Of a DNA stretch of 64,000 nt, positions 19,629-28,798 are shown one piece after another (the stretch's first letter is position 1; every line of letters begins with the position of its first letter). Source of the DNA: Betaproteobacteria bacterium (GTDB taxonomy: Bacteria; Pseudomonadota; Gammaproteobacteria; Burkholderiales; Burkholderiaceae_F). The notes under the pieces were generated by a model, which was not told the origin of the DNA, ran no database searches, and worked only from the letters and a program-made list of their open reading frames with translations. A program made the translations under genes and the position numbers. The stretch is from contig BOKW01000003.1 in the NCBI GenBank assembly GCA_016861185.1, forward strand, positions 1 to 64,000, read 5' to 3'.

Positions 19629-20744
19629 ATGACCCTGCGCGCGCGTCTGCAGCAAGCGCTGCTCCGCCTGTGGCAGAAGCGCGGCTTCGGCGCGCGACTG
19701 CTCTATCCGCTGGCGATCGCGCATCGCGCCTGGCGCGGCCTCGATGTCTGGCGCTACCGCAGCGGGCTCGCACGGCCGCATGGCATCGGCGTGCCCGTCG
19801 TCGTGGTCGGCAATCTGTATGTCGGCGGCACCGGCAAGACGCCCCTCGTGATCGAGATCGTGCGCGCGCTAAAGACGCGCGGCTGGCACCCGGGCATCGT
19901 CGCTCGTGGCTACGGCGCGGCCGTCGGTGAGCCGCGCGAAGTCGATCCGCGTGGCGCGGCGCGCGACTTCGGCGACGAGCCGCTGCTGATGGCCAATGCC
20001 ACCGGCGTTCCGGTGGCGGTCGGTCGCGATCGCGTCGCCGCCGCGAAGCTGCTGCGCAACCTGCACCCGCGCGTCGACGTGATCGTCACCGACGACGGCC
20101 TGCAGCACCGTCGGCTCGCGCGCGACGTGGAGATTGCGGTGATCCACTACCGCGGGCTGGGCAACGGATGGCTCCTGCCCGCCGGCCCGTTGCGCGACCC
20201 GCCCGAGCGGCTGCAGGAGGTGAGTGCCGTCGTCTTCCACGGTGACATCTTGCCGGTACGCATCTATTCGCCGCACTTCTTCATGCGAACGCAGCTCGGC
20301 ACCGTCTACGCGCTGAAGGATCCGTCGCGCAGGGTCGAACTGCCAGAGCTTGCGCGCGAGCAGCGCGACAAGGGCGTGCGCCTGCTCGCCGCCGCCGGCA
20401 TCGGCATGCCCGACCGGTTCTTCGCGATGCTGCGCGCGCACGGGCTGCAATTCGACGAGCTGCCGCTGCCCGACCACTACGACTACGCCGCCAACCCGTT
20501 TGCCAACCGCCGCTTCGACTGCGCGCTGATCACCGAGAAGGACGCCGTAAAATGCCGCGGCAATCCGGCGCTCGCGGCCGATGGCCGCATCTGCGTGGTG
20601 CCGCTGCAGGCGACGGTGCACGCCGCACTGATCGATCTGATCGAACGACGCATCCGCGCGGCCGCGCACGCGGACGAGGCGCCCGCACAGCGCGCGGACG
20701 AGTTCAGCAAGGCGAAGGCTGCCGATGGATCACCGACTGCTTGA
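19629..20744 (+). CDS. lpxK: Tetraacyldisaccharide 4'-kinase
   Basis: Inner-membrane kinase that phosphorylates the lipid A precursor at the 4' position. It has 371 residues, with an N-terminal membrane-associated helix and the P-loop [13 protein letters not shown] near residue 61. [15 protein letters not shown] is the characteristic LpxK block, and ITEKDAVK lies near the C-terminus. The C-terminal tail is a little longer than usual and runs 20 bases into the trm112 gene. With kdsB it supports LPS synthesis. Confidence 0.96.
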   Translation: MTLRARLQQALLRLWQKRGFGARLLYPLAIAHRAWRGLDVWRYRSGLARPHGIGVPVVVVGNLYVGGTGKTPLVIEIVRALKTRGWHPGIVARGYGAAVGEPREVDPRGAARDFGDEPLLMANATGVPVAVGRDRVAAAKLLRNLHPRVDVIVTDDGLQHRRLARDVEIAVIHYRGLGNGWLLPAGPLRDPPERLQEVSAVVFHGDILPVRIYSPHFFMRTQLGTVYALKDPSRRVELPELAREQRDKGVRLLAAAGIGMPDRFFAMLRAHGLQFDELPLPDHYDYAANPFANRRFDCALITEKDAVKCRGNPALAADGRICVVPLQATVHAALIDLIERRIRAAAHADEAPAQRADEFSKAKAADGSPTA

Positions 20745-20907
20745 AATCCTCGTTTGTCCGGTCACCAAGGGCCCGCTCGAGTACGACAAGGCGCGGCAGG
20801 AGCTGATCTCGCGCTCGGCGGGACTGGCCTATCCGATCCGCGACGGCATCCCGGTGATGCTGGAGAGCGAGGCGCGCCGGCTCGACGAGCCGGCGCCATC
20901 GAAGTGA
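20725..20907 (+). CDS. Trm112 family protein (YcaR-like)
   Basis: A 60-residue Trm112-domain protein: [16 protein letters not shown], then [20 protein letters not shown]. In eukaryotes Trm112 activates methyltransferases; the bacterial role is unsettled. Only one of the usual zinc-ligand cysteines is present, as in many proteobacterial forms. Its start lies inside the last 20 bases of lpxK. The position between lpxK and kdsB is conserved in betaproteobacteria. Confidence 0.9.
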   Translation: MDHRLLEILVCPVTKGPLEYDKARQELISRSAGLAYPIRDGIPVMLESEARRLDEPAPSK

Positions 20908-20938
20908 CGGCGCTGCGGCTCCGGTCGGCCCCGCGTCG

Positions 20939-21712
20939 ATGAGCGTCCCGCCGTTCGTCGCTATCGTGCCGGCGCGGCTGGCGTCGACGCGGCTGCCGCG
21001 CAAGCCGCTCGCCGATCTCGGCGGCGCGCCGATGGTCGTCCGCGTCGCGCAGCGGGCGGCCGCCGCCGGCGCGCGGTTGGTCGTCGTCGCGGCCGACGGC
21101 GAAGAGATCGCCGCCGCCTGCCGCGCGCACGGCGTCGAGGCCGTGCTGACATCGCCCGACCACCCGACCGGTACAGACCGCCTCGCCGAAGCCTGCGCGC
21201 TGCTCGATCTGGCCGACGACGCGATCGTCGTCAACGTGCAAGGCGACGAGCCGCTGATCCCGCCGGCGGTGATCGCCGACGTGGCCGCGCTGCTCGTGCG
21301 GCAGCCGGACTGCGCGATCGCCACGGCCGCGCATCCGCTGCACGACGCGGCCGAGTTCTTCAGCCCGAGCGTCGTCAAGGTCGTCGTCGACCGGGCGGGC
21401 CGCGCGCTGCTCTTTTCGCGCGCGCCGATCCCGTGGGCGCGCGACGCGTTCGCGGCCGATCGCTCCGCGCTGCCCGCCGGGCTGCCCGCCCTGCGGCACG
21501 TCGGGCTGTATGCCTATCGGGCCGCCTTCCTGCGCGCCTACCCGAAGCTCGCGCGCGATCCGCTCGAAGTGTTCGAGAGCCTCGAGCAGTTGCGCGCGCT
21601 CGCGCACGGCTACCGCATCGCGGTGCTCATGCTTGCGGGGGCGCTGCCGCCGGGGGTGGACACGCCCGAGGATCTCGAACGCGCGCGCGCCGCCATACAC
21701 GGGCGAAGTTAG
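20939..21712 (+). CDS. kdsB: 3-deoxy-manno-octulosonate cytidylyltransferase
   Basis: Activates KDO to CMP-KDO for the LPS inner core. The 257 residues carry the nucleotidyltransferase opening [20 protein letters not shown], the metal-binding [12 protein letters not shown], and [12 protein letters not shown] later on. The ATG at 20939 follows a 31-base gap after trm112. In related genomes adk usually comes next; here an orphan peptide-binding protein and a palindromic element lie in between. Confidence 0.96.
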   Translation: MSVPPFVAIVPARLASTRLPRKPLADLGGAPMVVRVAQRAAAAGARLVVVAADGEEIAAACRAHGVEAVLTSPDHPTGTDRLAEACALLDLADDAIVVNVQGDEPLIPPAVIADVAALLVRQPDCAIATAAHPLHDAAEFFSPSVVKVVVDRAGRALLFSRAPIPWARDAFAADRSALPAGLPALRHVGLYAYRAAFLRAYPKLARDPLEVFESLEQLRALAHGYRIAVLMLAGALPPGVDTPEDLERARAAIHGRS

Positions 21713-21744
21713 ACTGCCCGCCTCTTCCAGGAGGAGGACAGAAG

Positions 21745-23325
21745 ATGAAGCGACTGATGGCCGTCGCCGCGCTCGCCGCGGCGCTCGCCTGCGGCGCCGC
21801 GGGCGGCAAGACACTGCGCTTCGCCTCGCAGGGCGATCCGCAGACCGCCGACCCCTATTCGCAGAACGAGAGCTTCACCAACATGTTTGCGCAGGCGGTG
21901 CACGACACGTTGGTCATGCGCGACAACACGCTGAAGCTCGTACCCGGGCTGGCGATCTCGTGGGAACAGGTCAATCCGACGACGTGGCGATTCACCCTGA
22001 GGCGCGGCGTCAGGTTCCACGACGGCTCGCCGTTCACCGCCGACGACGTCGTGTTCAGTTTCGAGCGCGCGCAGCACCCGAATTCGCAGATCCGGCAGTA
22101 CGCGAACGCGGTCGGCAAGCCGCGCAAAGTGGACGACTACACCGTCGAGTTCGTTCAGGAGCGGCCCAATCCGATCACGCTCGAGCACGCGACCACGGTG
22201 TTCGTCATGAGCAAGGCCTGGGCGGAGAAGTACAAGGTCGAGCGGCCGCTCGACTTCAAGGCCAAGGAGGAGACCTACGCGTCGCGCAACGCCAACGGCA
22301 CCGGCCCATGGATCCTCGTGTCGCGCGAGCCGGGCGTGAAGACCGTGCTGAAGCGCAATCCCGACTGGTGGGGCATCAAGGAGGGGCGCGCGCCGGGCAA
22401 CGTGACCGAGGTCGTCTACACGCAGGTGAGCGCCGACGCCACCCGCACCGCGGCACTGCTCGGCGGTCAGATCGACTTCGTGCTCGACCCGCCCCCGCAG
22501 GATCTCGCGCGGCTCGAGAACAACAAGGACACGAAGGTCGTCCGCGGACAGGAGAACCGCGTCGTGTTCTTCGGCTTCGACCAACACCGCGACGAATTGC
22601 TGTACTCGAACGTCAAGGGCCGCAACCCGTTCAAGGACGTGCGCGTGCGGCAGGCCGTGTATCACGCGATCGACATCGAAGCGATCCGCACGCGCACGAT
22701 GCGCGGCTCGGCGCTGCCTACCGGCGGCATCACGCCGTCGATCCTGGCGTCGAACCCGGAGGCAGAGCGCCGCCTGTCGTTCGACCCGCAGCGCGCGCGC
22801 CAACTGCTGGCCGACGCCGGCTACCCGAACGGCTTCGAGGTCACGCTCGACTGCCCGAACAACCGCTACATCAACGACGAGGAGATCTGTATCGCAGTGG
22901 CGGCGATGCTGACCAGGGTCGGCATCGCGACAAGGGTCACGGCGATGCCGCGCGCCACCTACTTTCCGAAGCTGGAGAAGTACGACACCAGCTTCTACAT
23001 GCTGGGTTGGGGCGGCGCGATCACCGACGCGCAGACGACGCTGTGGCCGGTGCTGCGTTCGAAGGACGACAAGACCGGCAACGGCGGCTTCAACTACGGC
23101 CGCTATGTAAACCCGAAGCTCGATGCGCTGATCGATGCCGCCGGCGTGGAGATGAACGCGGAGAAGCGGCGCGAGTTGATCCGGCAGGCGCTCGCCGAGC
23201 ACAACGCGCAGGTGCACCATGTGCCGCTGCACCGGCAGATGATCCCGTGGGCGATGCGCAGCAACGTCCACGTCGTGCACCGGGCCGACAATTGGCTGAA
23301 TCTCGAGTCAGTCCGAATGGACTGA
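21745..23325 (+). CDS. ABC transporter substrate-binding protein, family 5 (peptide/DppA-like)
   Basis: Periplasmic solute receptor of the oligopeptide/dipeptide group, 526 residues with a signal peptide (MAVAALAAALACGAAGG). Family-5 blocks include TLRFASQGDPQTADP, WRFTLRRGVRFHDGSPFTADDVVFS and NPDWWG. AGGAGGAGG precedes the ATG at 21745. No permease or ATPase genes are near, so it is an orphan receptor between kdsB and adk. The last codons (NWLNLESVRMD) partly reappear after the palindromic element that follows, as NVLNLE plus a stop. Confidence 0.92.
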   Translation: MKRLMAVAALAAALACGAAGGKTLRFASQGDPQTADPYSQNESFTNMFAQAVHDTLVMRDNTLKLVPGLAISWEQVNPTTWRFTLRRGVRFHDGSPFTADDVVFSFERAQHPNSQIRQYANAVGKPRKVDDYTVEFVQERPNPITLEHATTVFVMSKAWAEKYKVERPLDFKAKEETYASRNANGTGPWILVSREPGVKTVLKRNPDWWGIKEGRAPGNVTEVVYTQVSADATRTAALLGGQIDFVLDPPPQDLARLENNKDTKVVRGQENRVVFFGFDQHRDELLYSNVKGRNPFKDVRVRQAVYHAIDIEAIRTRTMRGSALPTGGITPSILASNPEAERRLSFDPQRARQLLADAGYPNGFEVTLDCPNNRYINDEEICIAVAAMLTRVGIATRVTAMPRATYFPKLEKYDTSFYMLGWGGAITDAQTTLWPVLRSKDDKTGNGGFNYGRYVNPKLDALIDAAGVEMNAEKRRELIRQALAEHNAQVHHVPLHRQMIPWAMRSNVHVVHRADNWLNLESVRMD

Positions 23326-23335
23326 CTCGAAGCCG

Positions 23336-23396
23336 ATTGCGTCGCAGGCTGGCTGCGCAGCGCGCGGTCAAGCGGCGCAGCCGCGGCCGGAGACAC
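23336..23396 (+). repeat. Palindromic 3'-end element, copy C
   Basis: A 61-nt core in the same layout as copies at 50199 and 61958. The left arm (23336-23350) ends in CGCAGGCT. A first hairpin has stems GGCTGCGC and GCGCGGTC (8 pairs, two wobbles), then AA, and a second hairpin GCGGC-GCA-GCCGC. The right arm (23385-23396) is GGCCGGAGACAC. It begins 10 bases after the stop of the peptide-binding protein gene, on the same strand. The stems differ in sequence from the other copies but still pair. Confidence 0.8.
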
Positions 23397-23417
23397 AACG
23401 TACTGAACCTCGAATGA
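23397..23417 (+). repeat. Repeated gene end after element C
   Basis: Directly after the core, seven codons read N-V-L-N-L-E-stop. The upstream gene's own end at 23290 reads N-W-L-N-L-E and continues five codons further. Asn, Leu, Asn and Glu are kept, with synonymous changes at both Asn codons and at Glu; the second codon differs in meaning. The match is shorter and weaker than at copies A and B, so this copy may be older and decayed. Confidence 0.6.
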
Positions 23418-23433
23418 CCGCTCACCCCACCCT

Positions 23434-23459
23434 CTCTCCCTGCGGCGCGAGAGGGAGAG
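23434..23459. repeat. CTCTCCC/GGGAGAG inverted repeat
   Basis: CTCTCCC (23434-23440) pairs with GGGAGAG (23453-23459) across a GC-rich loop. Short palindromes of this form are scattered between genes in many proteobacteria. There is no T run, so it is not a typical terminator. Confidence 0.55.
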
Positions 23460-23500
23460 GCACTGCCCAGCGCGGATTGCTTACGCGAAGCTGACTCGCA

Positions 23501-23532
23501 GCGAGCGCAAGCTACGAATCGCTTGCGCTCGC
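23501..23532. repeat. Perfect 12-bp inverted repeat upstream of adk
   Basis: GCGAGCGCAAGC and GCTTGCGCTCGC are perfect complements around the loop TACGAATC. No T run follows. It stands 122 bases before adk and could be an operator, a terminator for the upstream unit or a REP-like unit. Confidence 0.6.
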
Positions 23533-23582
23533 GCAAGTGCAACTGCAGCGCACCGCGCTGGGGTGCGAGCCTTTGCCGCTAG

Positions 23583-24311
<729 letters not shown>

Positions 24312-24352
24312 ACGAAAACAAACCGACTGTCGTCACTGAGAGGAGAAGACCC

Positions 24353-26485
24353 ATGTCTGGATTGACGCTCGCCCTGCTCTGCGGCCTCGCGGCCGTGGTC
24401 TTCGGCGCGTGGTCGATTTCCTGGATCCTGAAGCAGCCCGCGGGCAACCCGCGGATGCAGGAAATCGCCGCCGCCGTGCAGACCGGTGCGCAGGCCTATC
24501 TGAACCGCCAGTACCGCACGATCGCGATCGTCGGCGTCGTGCTGGCCATCATCATCGCGGTCGTGCCGCAGCTCGGGTTGTGGACGGCGATCGGCTTCGT
24601 GATGGGCGCGGTGCTGTCCGGCGCCGCGGGCTATATCGGCATGAACGTGTCGGTGCGGTCGAACGTGCGCACCGCGCAGGCGGCGACCGGCGGCCTGAAC
24701 GCGGCGCTCAATATCGCGTTCCGCGGCGGCGCGATCACCGGGCTGCTGGTGGTCGGCCTGGGTCTCCTCGGCGTGGCGGGCTTCTACTGGTTGCTGCTCA
24801 GGACGCACGCCGGCGCCGACACGCGCGAACTGCTGCACCCGATGATCGGCTTCGCGTTCGGCGCGTCGCTGATCTCGATCTTCGCCCGTCTCGGCGGCGG
24901 CATCTTCACCAAGGGCGCCGATGTCGGCGCCGACCTCGTCGGCAAGGTCGAAGCCGGCATTCCGGAAGACGATCCGCGCAACCCGGCGGTGATCGCCGAT
25001 AACGTCGGCGACAACGTCGGCGACTGCGCCGGCATGGCCGCCGACCTGTTCGAGACGTTTGCCGTGACCGTGGTCGCGACCATGCTGATCGGCGGCCTCG
25101 TGTTCAAGGGCAGCGACGCCGGCATCATCTACCCGCTCGCCATCTCCGGCGTGTCGATCATCGCGTCGATCATCGGCTGCTTCTTCGTCAAGGCACGCGA
25201 GGGCGGCAAGATCATGAACGCGCTTTATCGCGGGCTGATCGTCGCCGGCGTCATTTCGCTGGTGCTGTTCTATCCGGTCACCAACTGGCTGCTCGGGCCG
25301 GTCGCCGCGGGCGCCAACGTCACGGTGACGAACCTGTACCTGTCGGCGGTGGTCGGCCTCGTGCTGACCGCGGCGCTGGTCTACATCACCGAGTACTACA
25401 CCGGCACGCAGTTCGCGCCGGTCAAGTACGTCGCGCAGGCGTCGACCACCGGGCATGCGACCAACATCATCGCGGGCCTGGCGGTGTCGATGAAGGCGAC
25501 CGCCTGGCCGGTGATCGCGATCTCGGCCGCGATCCTGGTTTCGTACTGGCTCGCCGGCCTGTATGGCATTGCCGTCGCCGCGACCGCGATGCTGTCGATG
25601 ACCGGCATCATCGTCGCGCTCGACGCCTACGGCCCGATCACCGACAACGCTGGCGGCATCGCCGAGATGGCGGGCCTGCCTAAGGAAGTGCGCAACATCA
25701 CCGACCCGCTCGACGCGGTCGGCAACACGACGAAGGCGGTGACCAAGGGCTACGCGATCGGCTCCGCGGGGCTGGCCGCGCTGGTGCTGTTCGCCGATTA
25801 CACCGGCGGGCTGGAGCAGGCGGGCATCAAGGTGACGTTCGACCTGTCGAACCACATGGTGATCATCGGTCTGTTCATTGGCGGGCTGATCCCGTTCCTG
25901 TTCGGCGCGATGGCGATGGAAGCGGTCGGCCGCGCCGCCGGCTCGGTGGTCGAGGAAGTGCGCCGCCAGTTCCGCGAGATCAAGGGGATCATGGAAGGCA
26001 AGGCCAAGCCCGACTACTCCAAGGCGGTCGACATGCTGACCAGCGCGGCGATCAAGGAGATGATGATCCCGTCGATCCTGCCGGTGCTGGTGCCGATCCT
26101 GGTCGGCGTGATCCTCGGACCGGAAGCGTTGGGCGGCGTACTGATGGGCACGATCGTCACGGGCCTCTTCGTCGCCATTTCGATGACCACCGGCGGCGGC
26201 GCATGGGACAACGCCAAGAAGTACATCGAGGAAGGCAACCACGGCGGCAAGGGCTCGGACGCGCACAAGGCGGCCGTGACCGGCGACACGGTCGGCGACC
26301 CGTACAAGGACACTGCCGGCCCGGCCGTCAACCCGCTGATCAAGATCATCAACATCGTGGCGCTGCTGATCGTGCCGATCATCGCGACGATCCACGGCGG
26401 CAAGCCGGCCAAAGCCGCGGCCGAAGCGGCGCCGGTGGCTGTCGTCGCGCCGGCCGGCGCGACGGTGCCGGGCGACACGAAGTAG
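24353..26485 (+). CDS. hppA: Membrane-bound proton-translocating pyrophosphatase
   Basis: Couples hydrolysis of pyrophosphate to proton pumping across the inner membrane. The 710 residues contain about 16 hydrophobic helices and the pyrophosphate-binding stretch [20 protein letters not shown] followed by [19 protein letters not shown]. The motif GNTTKA places Lys at residue 461; families that need potassium have Ala here, so this should be the potassium-independent, proton-pumping type. The ATG at 24353 has AGAGGAGAAG upstream. The C-terminus ends in an Ala/Pro-rich tail. Confidence 0.97.
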   Translation: MSGLTLALLCGLAAVVFGAWSISWILKQPAGNPRMQEIAAAVQTGAQAYLNRQYRTIAIVGVVLAIIIAVVPQLGLWTAIGFVMGAVLSGAAGYIGMNVSVRSNVRTAQAATGGLNAALNIAFRGGAITGLLVVGLGLLGVAGFYWLLLRTHAGADTRELLHPMIGFAFGASLISIFARLGGGIFTKGADVGADLVGKVEAGIPEDDPRNPAVIADNVGDNVGDCAGMAADLFETFAVTVVATMLIGGLVFKGSDAGIIYPLAISGVSIIASIIGCFFVKAREGGKIMNALYRGLIVAGVISLVLFYPVTNWLLGPVAAGANVTVTNLYLSAVVGLVLTAALVYITEYYTGTQFAPVKYVAQASTTGHATNIIAGLAVSMKATAWPVIAISAAILVSYWLAGLYGIAVAATAMLSMTGIIVALDAYGPITDNAGGIAEMAGLPKEVRNITDPLDAVGNTTKAVTKGYAIGSAGLAALVLFADYTGGLEQAGIKVTFDLSNHMVIIGLFIGGLIPFLFGAMAMEAVGRAAGSVVEEVRRQFREIKGIMEGKAKPDYSKAVDMLTSAAIKEMMIPSILPVLVPILVGVILGPEALGGVLMGTIVTGLFVAISMTTGGGAWDNAKKYIEEGNHGGKGSDAHKAAVTGDTVGDPYKDTAGPAVNPLIKIINIVALLIVPIIATIHGGKPAKAAAEAAPVAVVAPAGATVPGDTK

Positions 26486-26506
26486 CCGCCGCGAGGAGCG
26501 CGACCG

Positions 26507-26965
26507 ATGTTCGACGAACACGATCCCGAAACCGGCTTTGCGGTCGGATTCGCGCTCGCGGTCGCCATCTTCGTCGCGCTGTTCACGATCGGCGTCGCGC
26601 TGTTCGTGACGAATCCGCAGCGGCCGGCGCCGGCCGCTGCGCTGGCCACGCCGCTCGCGCCGATCAAGGTCTACTTCGGCGTGGGCGAAGCGCTGATGCC
26701 GGCGGAAGCCGGCGCCCGGCTCGCGTCGGTGATCGCGGTCGCGCACGCCGATGCCGGCAGGAAGATCGTAATCTCCGGCTACCACGACCAGACCGGCGAC
26801 GCGAGCTTCAACGCCGAACTGGCCAAGCAGCGCGCGTACGTGGTGCGCGACTTCTTCCGCGCCGCCGGCATCGCCGACGATCGCATCGTGCTCGACAAGC
26901 CGCAGGAAACCACGGGCGGCGCCGACGATCGCGAAGCGCGGCGCGTCGAGGTCATGCTGCAGTAG
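26507..26965 (+). CDS. OmpA-domain envelope protein
   Basis: A 152-residue protein with one N-terminal membrane helix (AVGFALAVAIFVALFTIGVA) and an OmpA-like C-terminal peptidoglycan-binding domain (KIVISGYHDQTGDASFN, LAKQRAYVVRDFF, ARRVEVML). It probably anchors the inner membrane to peptidoglycan. The consensus Asp/Arg ligands of the OmpA domain appear in the ...NAELAKQRA... segment. It lies 21 bases after hppA with AGGAGCG as ribosome-binding site and is followed by a strong terminator. Confidence 0.85.
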   Translation: MFDEHDPETGFAVGFALAVAIFVALFTIGVALFVTNPQRPAPAAALATPLAPIKVYFGVGEALMPAEAGARLASVIAVAHADAGRKIVISGYHDQTGDASFNAELAKQRAYVVRDFFRAAGIADDRIVLDKPQETTGGADDREARRVEVMLQ

Positions 26966-26987
26966 CGCCGGAAGTCGGCCAGAATCG

Positions 26988-27022
26988 GGGCGGCGCGCAG
27001 TGATGCGCGCCGCCCTTTTTTT
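26988..27022 (+). terminator. Rho-independent terminator after the hppA-ompA unit
   Basis: GGGCGGCGCGC (26988-26998) and GCGCGCCGCCC (27005-27015) form a perfect 11-pair stem with a six-base loop, followed by seven T residues. The next gene's ATG lies one base after the T run. Confidence 0.9.
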
Positions 27023-27023
27023 C

Positions 27024-27566
27024 ATGAACGCGACCCTGCGACCCGCCGCGCACGCCGATCTCGCGCAGATCACCGCGATCTACGCGCACCACGTGCTGCA
27101 CGGGCTCGCGAGCTTCGAGATCGAACCGCCCGATGAGGCCGAAGTGCGCAGGCGATTCGATGCGATCGTCGCCGGCGGCTTTCCCTACTTCGTCGCGGAA
27201 GCCGGCGGCCGCGTGCTCGGCTACGCGTACGCGGGCCCTTATCGCACGCGACCTGCCTACCGCTATTCGGTCGAGGACTCGATCTACGTCGCGCCCGACG
27301 CCGTCGGCCGCGGGCTCGGCAAACGGCTGTTGCTCGCGCTGATCGAAGCATGCGCGCAGCACGGCTACCGCCAGATGCTCGCCGTGATCGGCGACTCGGC
27401 CAACGCGGCCTCGATCGAGTTGCACCGCGCCTGCGGCTTCGCGCAGGTCGGCCTGCTGCCGTCGATCGGCTTCAAGTTCGGCCGCTGGGTCGACAGCGTG
27501 CTGATGCAGCGCGCGCTCGGCGAAGGCGATCGGACCGCACCTGGGGACCGACCGCCGCGCGCTTGA
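27024..27566 (+). CDS. GNAT N-acetyltransferase, phosphinothricin-acetyltransferase-like
   Basis: A 180-residue acetyltransferase. It has the Pat/Bar-type layout: TLRPAAHADLAQITAIYAHHV, then FVAEAGGRVLGYAYAGPYRTR, VAPDAVGRGLGKRLL as acetyl-CoA site and GFKFGRWVDSVLMQ near the end. It would acetylate an amino-acid-like substrate such as phosphinothricin or methionine sulfone. The ATG at 27024 is taken; the GTG/ATG at 27000/27003 fall inside the terminator hairpin. No good ribosome-binding site is visible, so the exact start is uncertain. Confidence 0.85.
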   Translation: MNATLRPAAHADLAQITAIYAHHVLHGLASFEIEPPDEAEVRRRFDAIVAGGFPYFVAEAGGRVLGYAYAGPYRTRPAYRYSVEDSIYVAPDAVGRGLGKRLLLALIEACAQHGYRQMLAVIGDSANAASIELHRACGFAQVGLLPSIGFKFGRWVDSVLMQRALGEGDRTAPGDRPPRA

Positions 27567-27586
27567 ATCCGCGCGGCGCGCCCCGC

Positions 27587-28384
27587 TCACAACGAGCGCA
27601 CGACGCGCACCGTGTCGCGGTCCTCGGGGTCGTGCTGCGGCGCGAATCCCAGTTGACGCGTGAACTTCAGCATCCGCGTGTTGGTCGCGAGCACGCTGCC
27701 TTCCATCGTCGCCAGACCGCGGGTGCGCGCGATGTCGATCAGCGCGTTCATCAGGATGCCCGCCAGCCCTGTGCCCTGCCATGCATCGTCGACCGCGATC
27801 GCGAATTCGCAACCCGTACCGGACGCATCGACGACGTAGCGCGCCACGCCCACCAGCGCCTCGCGCCCGTCCCGCTCGACCGTGGCCGCCAGCGCGACGT
27901 GGCGTACCTGGTCGACGTCGGTCAGATACCTCAGCTTCGACTCCGGCAGCTCGCGCACCGTGACCATGAAGCGCTTGTAGCGGTTGTCCATCGACAGGTG
28001 GCGGACGAAGTCCGCCTCCAGCGTCATGTCGGCCGCGCGCAGCGGCCGCACGGTGACCGGCGTGCCCTCGACGACGTGATGCGCCGTCGGCAATTCGGCG
28101 AGCGTTTTCGCTGGCGCGCGCGAAGGCGCGCGGCGGCGCTCCGCTCGGCCCGCCGTCAGGTACGCCACGATCGAGTCGACCGTGGCGAGCCGTCCGTAGT
28201 CGGCTTCCGGGATCTCGACGCAAAGCCGCTCGCACAGACCGGCGACGACATTGAGCCAGTCGATCGAATCGAGGTCGATCTGTTGGCGCAACGGCCGGTC
28301 GGGCCGGATGCGCTGAACGTCCGCCTCCGGCGCGATCGATGCGATCGTCGCCAGCACGGCGCTGCGAGTCTCATCGGGTTCCAT
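27587..28384 (-). CDS. Acyl-carrier-protein domain fused to a GNAT acetyltransferase
   Basis: 265 residues in two parts. Residues about 1-80 resemble an acyl carrier protein, with the phosphopantetheine-type serine in IDLDSIDWLN (Ser40). After a basic linker (RAERRRAPSRAPAK), residues about 105-260 form a GNAT domain (VTVRPLRAADMTLEADFVRHL, WQGTGLAGILMNALIDIA). A carrier domain tied to an acetyltransferase suggests that the acyl donor or acceptor is carrier-bound, or that the domain senses acyl state. The start at 28384 is backed by GGGGGGAGTG. The gene converges on the preceding GNAT gene. Confidence 0.8.
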   Translation of the reverse strand: MEPDETRSAVLATIASIAPEADVQRIRPDRPLRQQIDLDSIDWLNVVAGLCERLCVEIPEADYGRLATVDSIVAYLTAGRAERRRAPSRAPAKTLAELPTAHHVVEGTPVTVRPLRAADMTLEADFVRHLSMDNRYKRFMVTVRELPESKLRYLTDVDQVRHVALAATVERDGREALVGVARYVVDASGTGCEFAIAVDDAWQGTGLAGILMNALIDIARTRGLATMEGSVLATNTRMLKFTRQLGFAPQHDPEDRDTVRVVRSL

Positions 28385-28798
28385 GCGCTTCACTCCCCCC
28401 GGCGGCACGGACGATCCCGGTGCGGCCTGCAGATGATCGTCAGTCTAGGACGGCGCTCGCGCGCGCACGGGGCGGCGTGCGACCGGTCTCTTGGGCCTCG
28501 TGTTGATTCAAGGCAAGAGCGGGCGTCGATCGAGCGGCGCGTCGGTCGACGCCGGCCGTCCGCGCGCCGCTTCCTGCGGGCCGCCCCGTCCCGTGAGCCT
28601 GCGGTTGCCGTTCGTCGGTCGGCATCGCCCCGCCAGGGTTGCGTTGGCTCTTTCGCAACGCCCATCGCGATCGCTGATCTGCCGCAACCGCCTGCACCGG
28701 CAGCGGCGAATGATGCGCTCGATTCGACCGAATATCGCGCGCTCCCGAGTGGCTGGGAGGCCTACGTCGCTCCCGAGCGCTTCTTGGGAGAGATGTCG
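28385..28798 (+). other. Upstream region of the giant autotransporter
   Basis: About 410 bases with no supportable gene between two divergent genes. The autotransporter frame stays open through it because of GC bias, but signal-peptide and ribosome-binding evidence place the start at its end. The last 50 bases hold two tandem CTCCC...GGGAG stem-loops (28742-28759 and 28770-28790); the second covers the ribosome-binding site. No clear sigma70 promoter was found. Confidence 0.5.
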
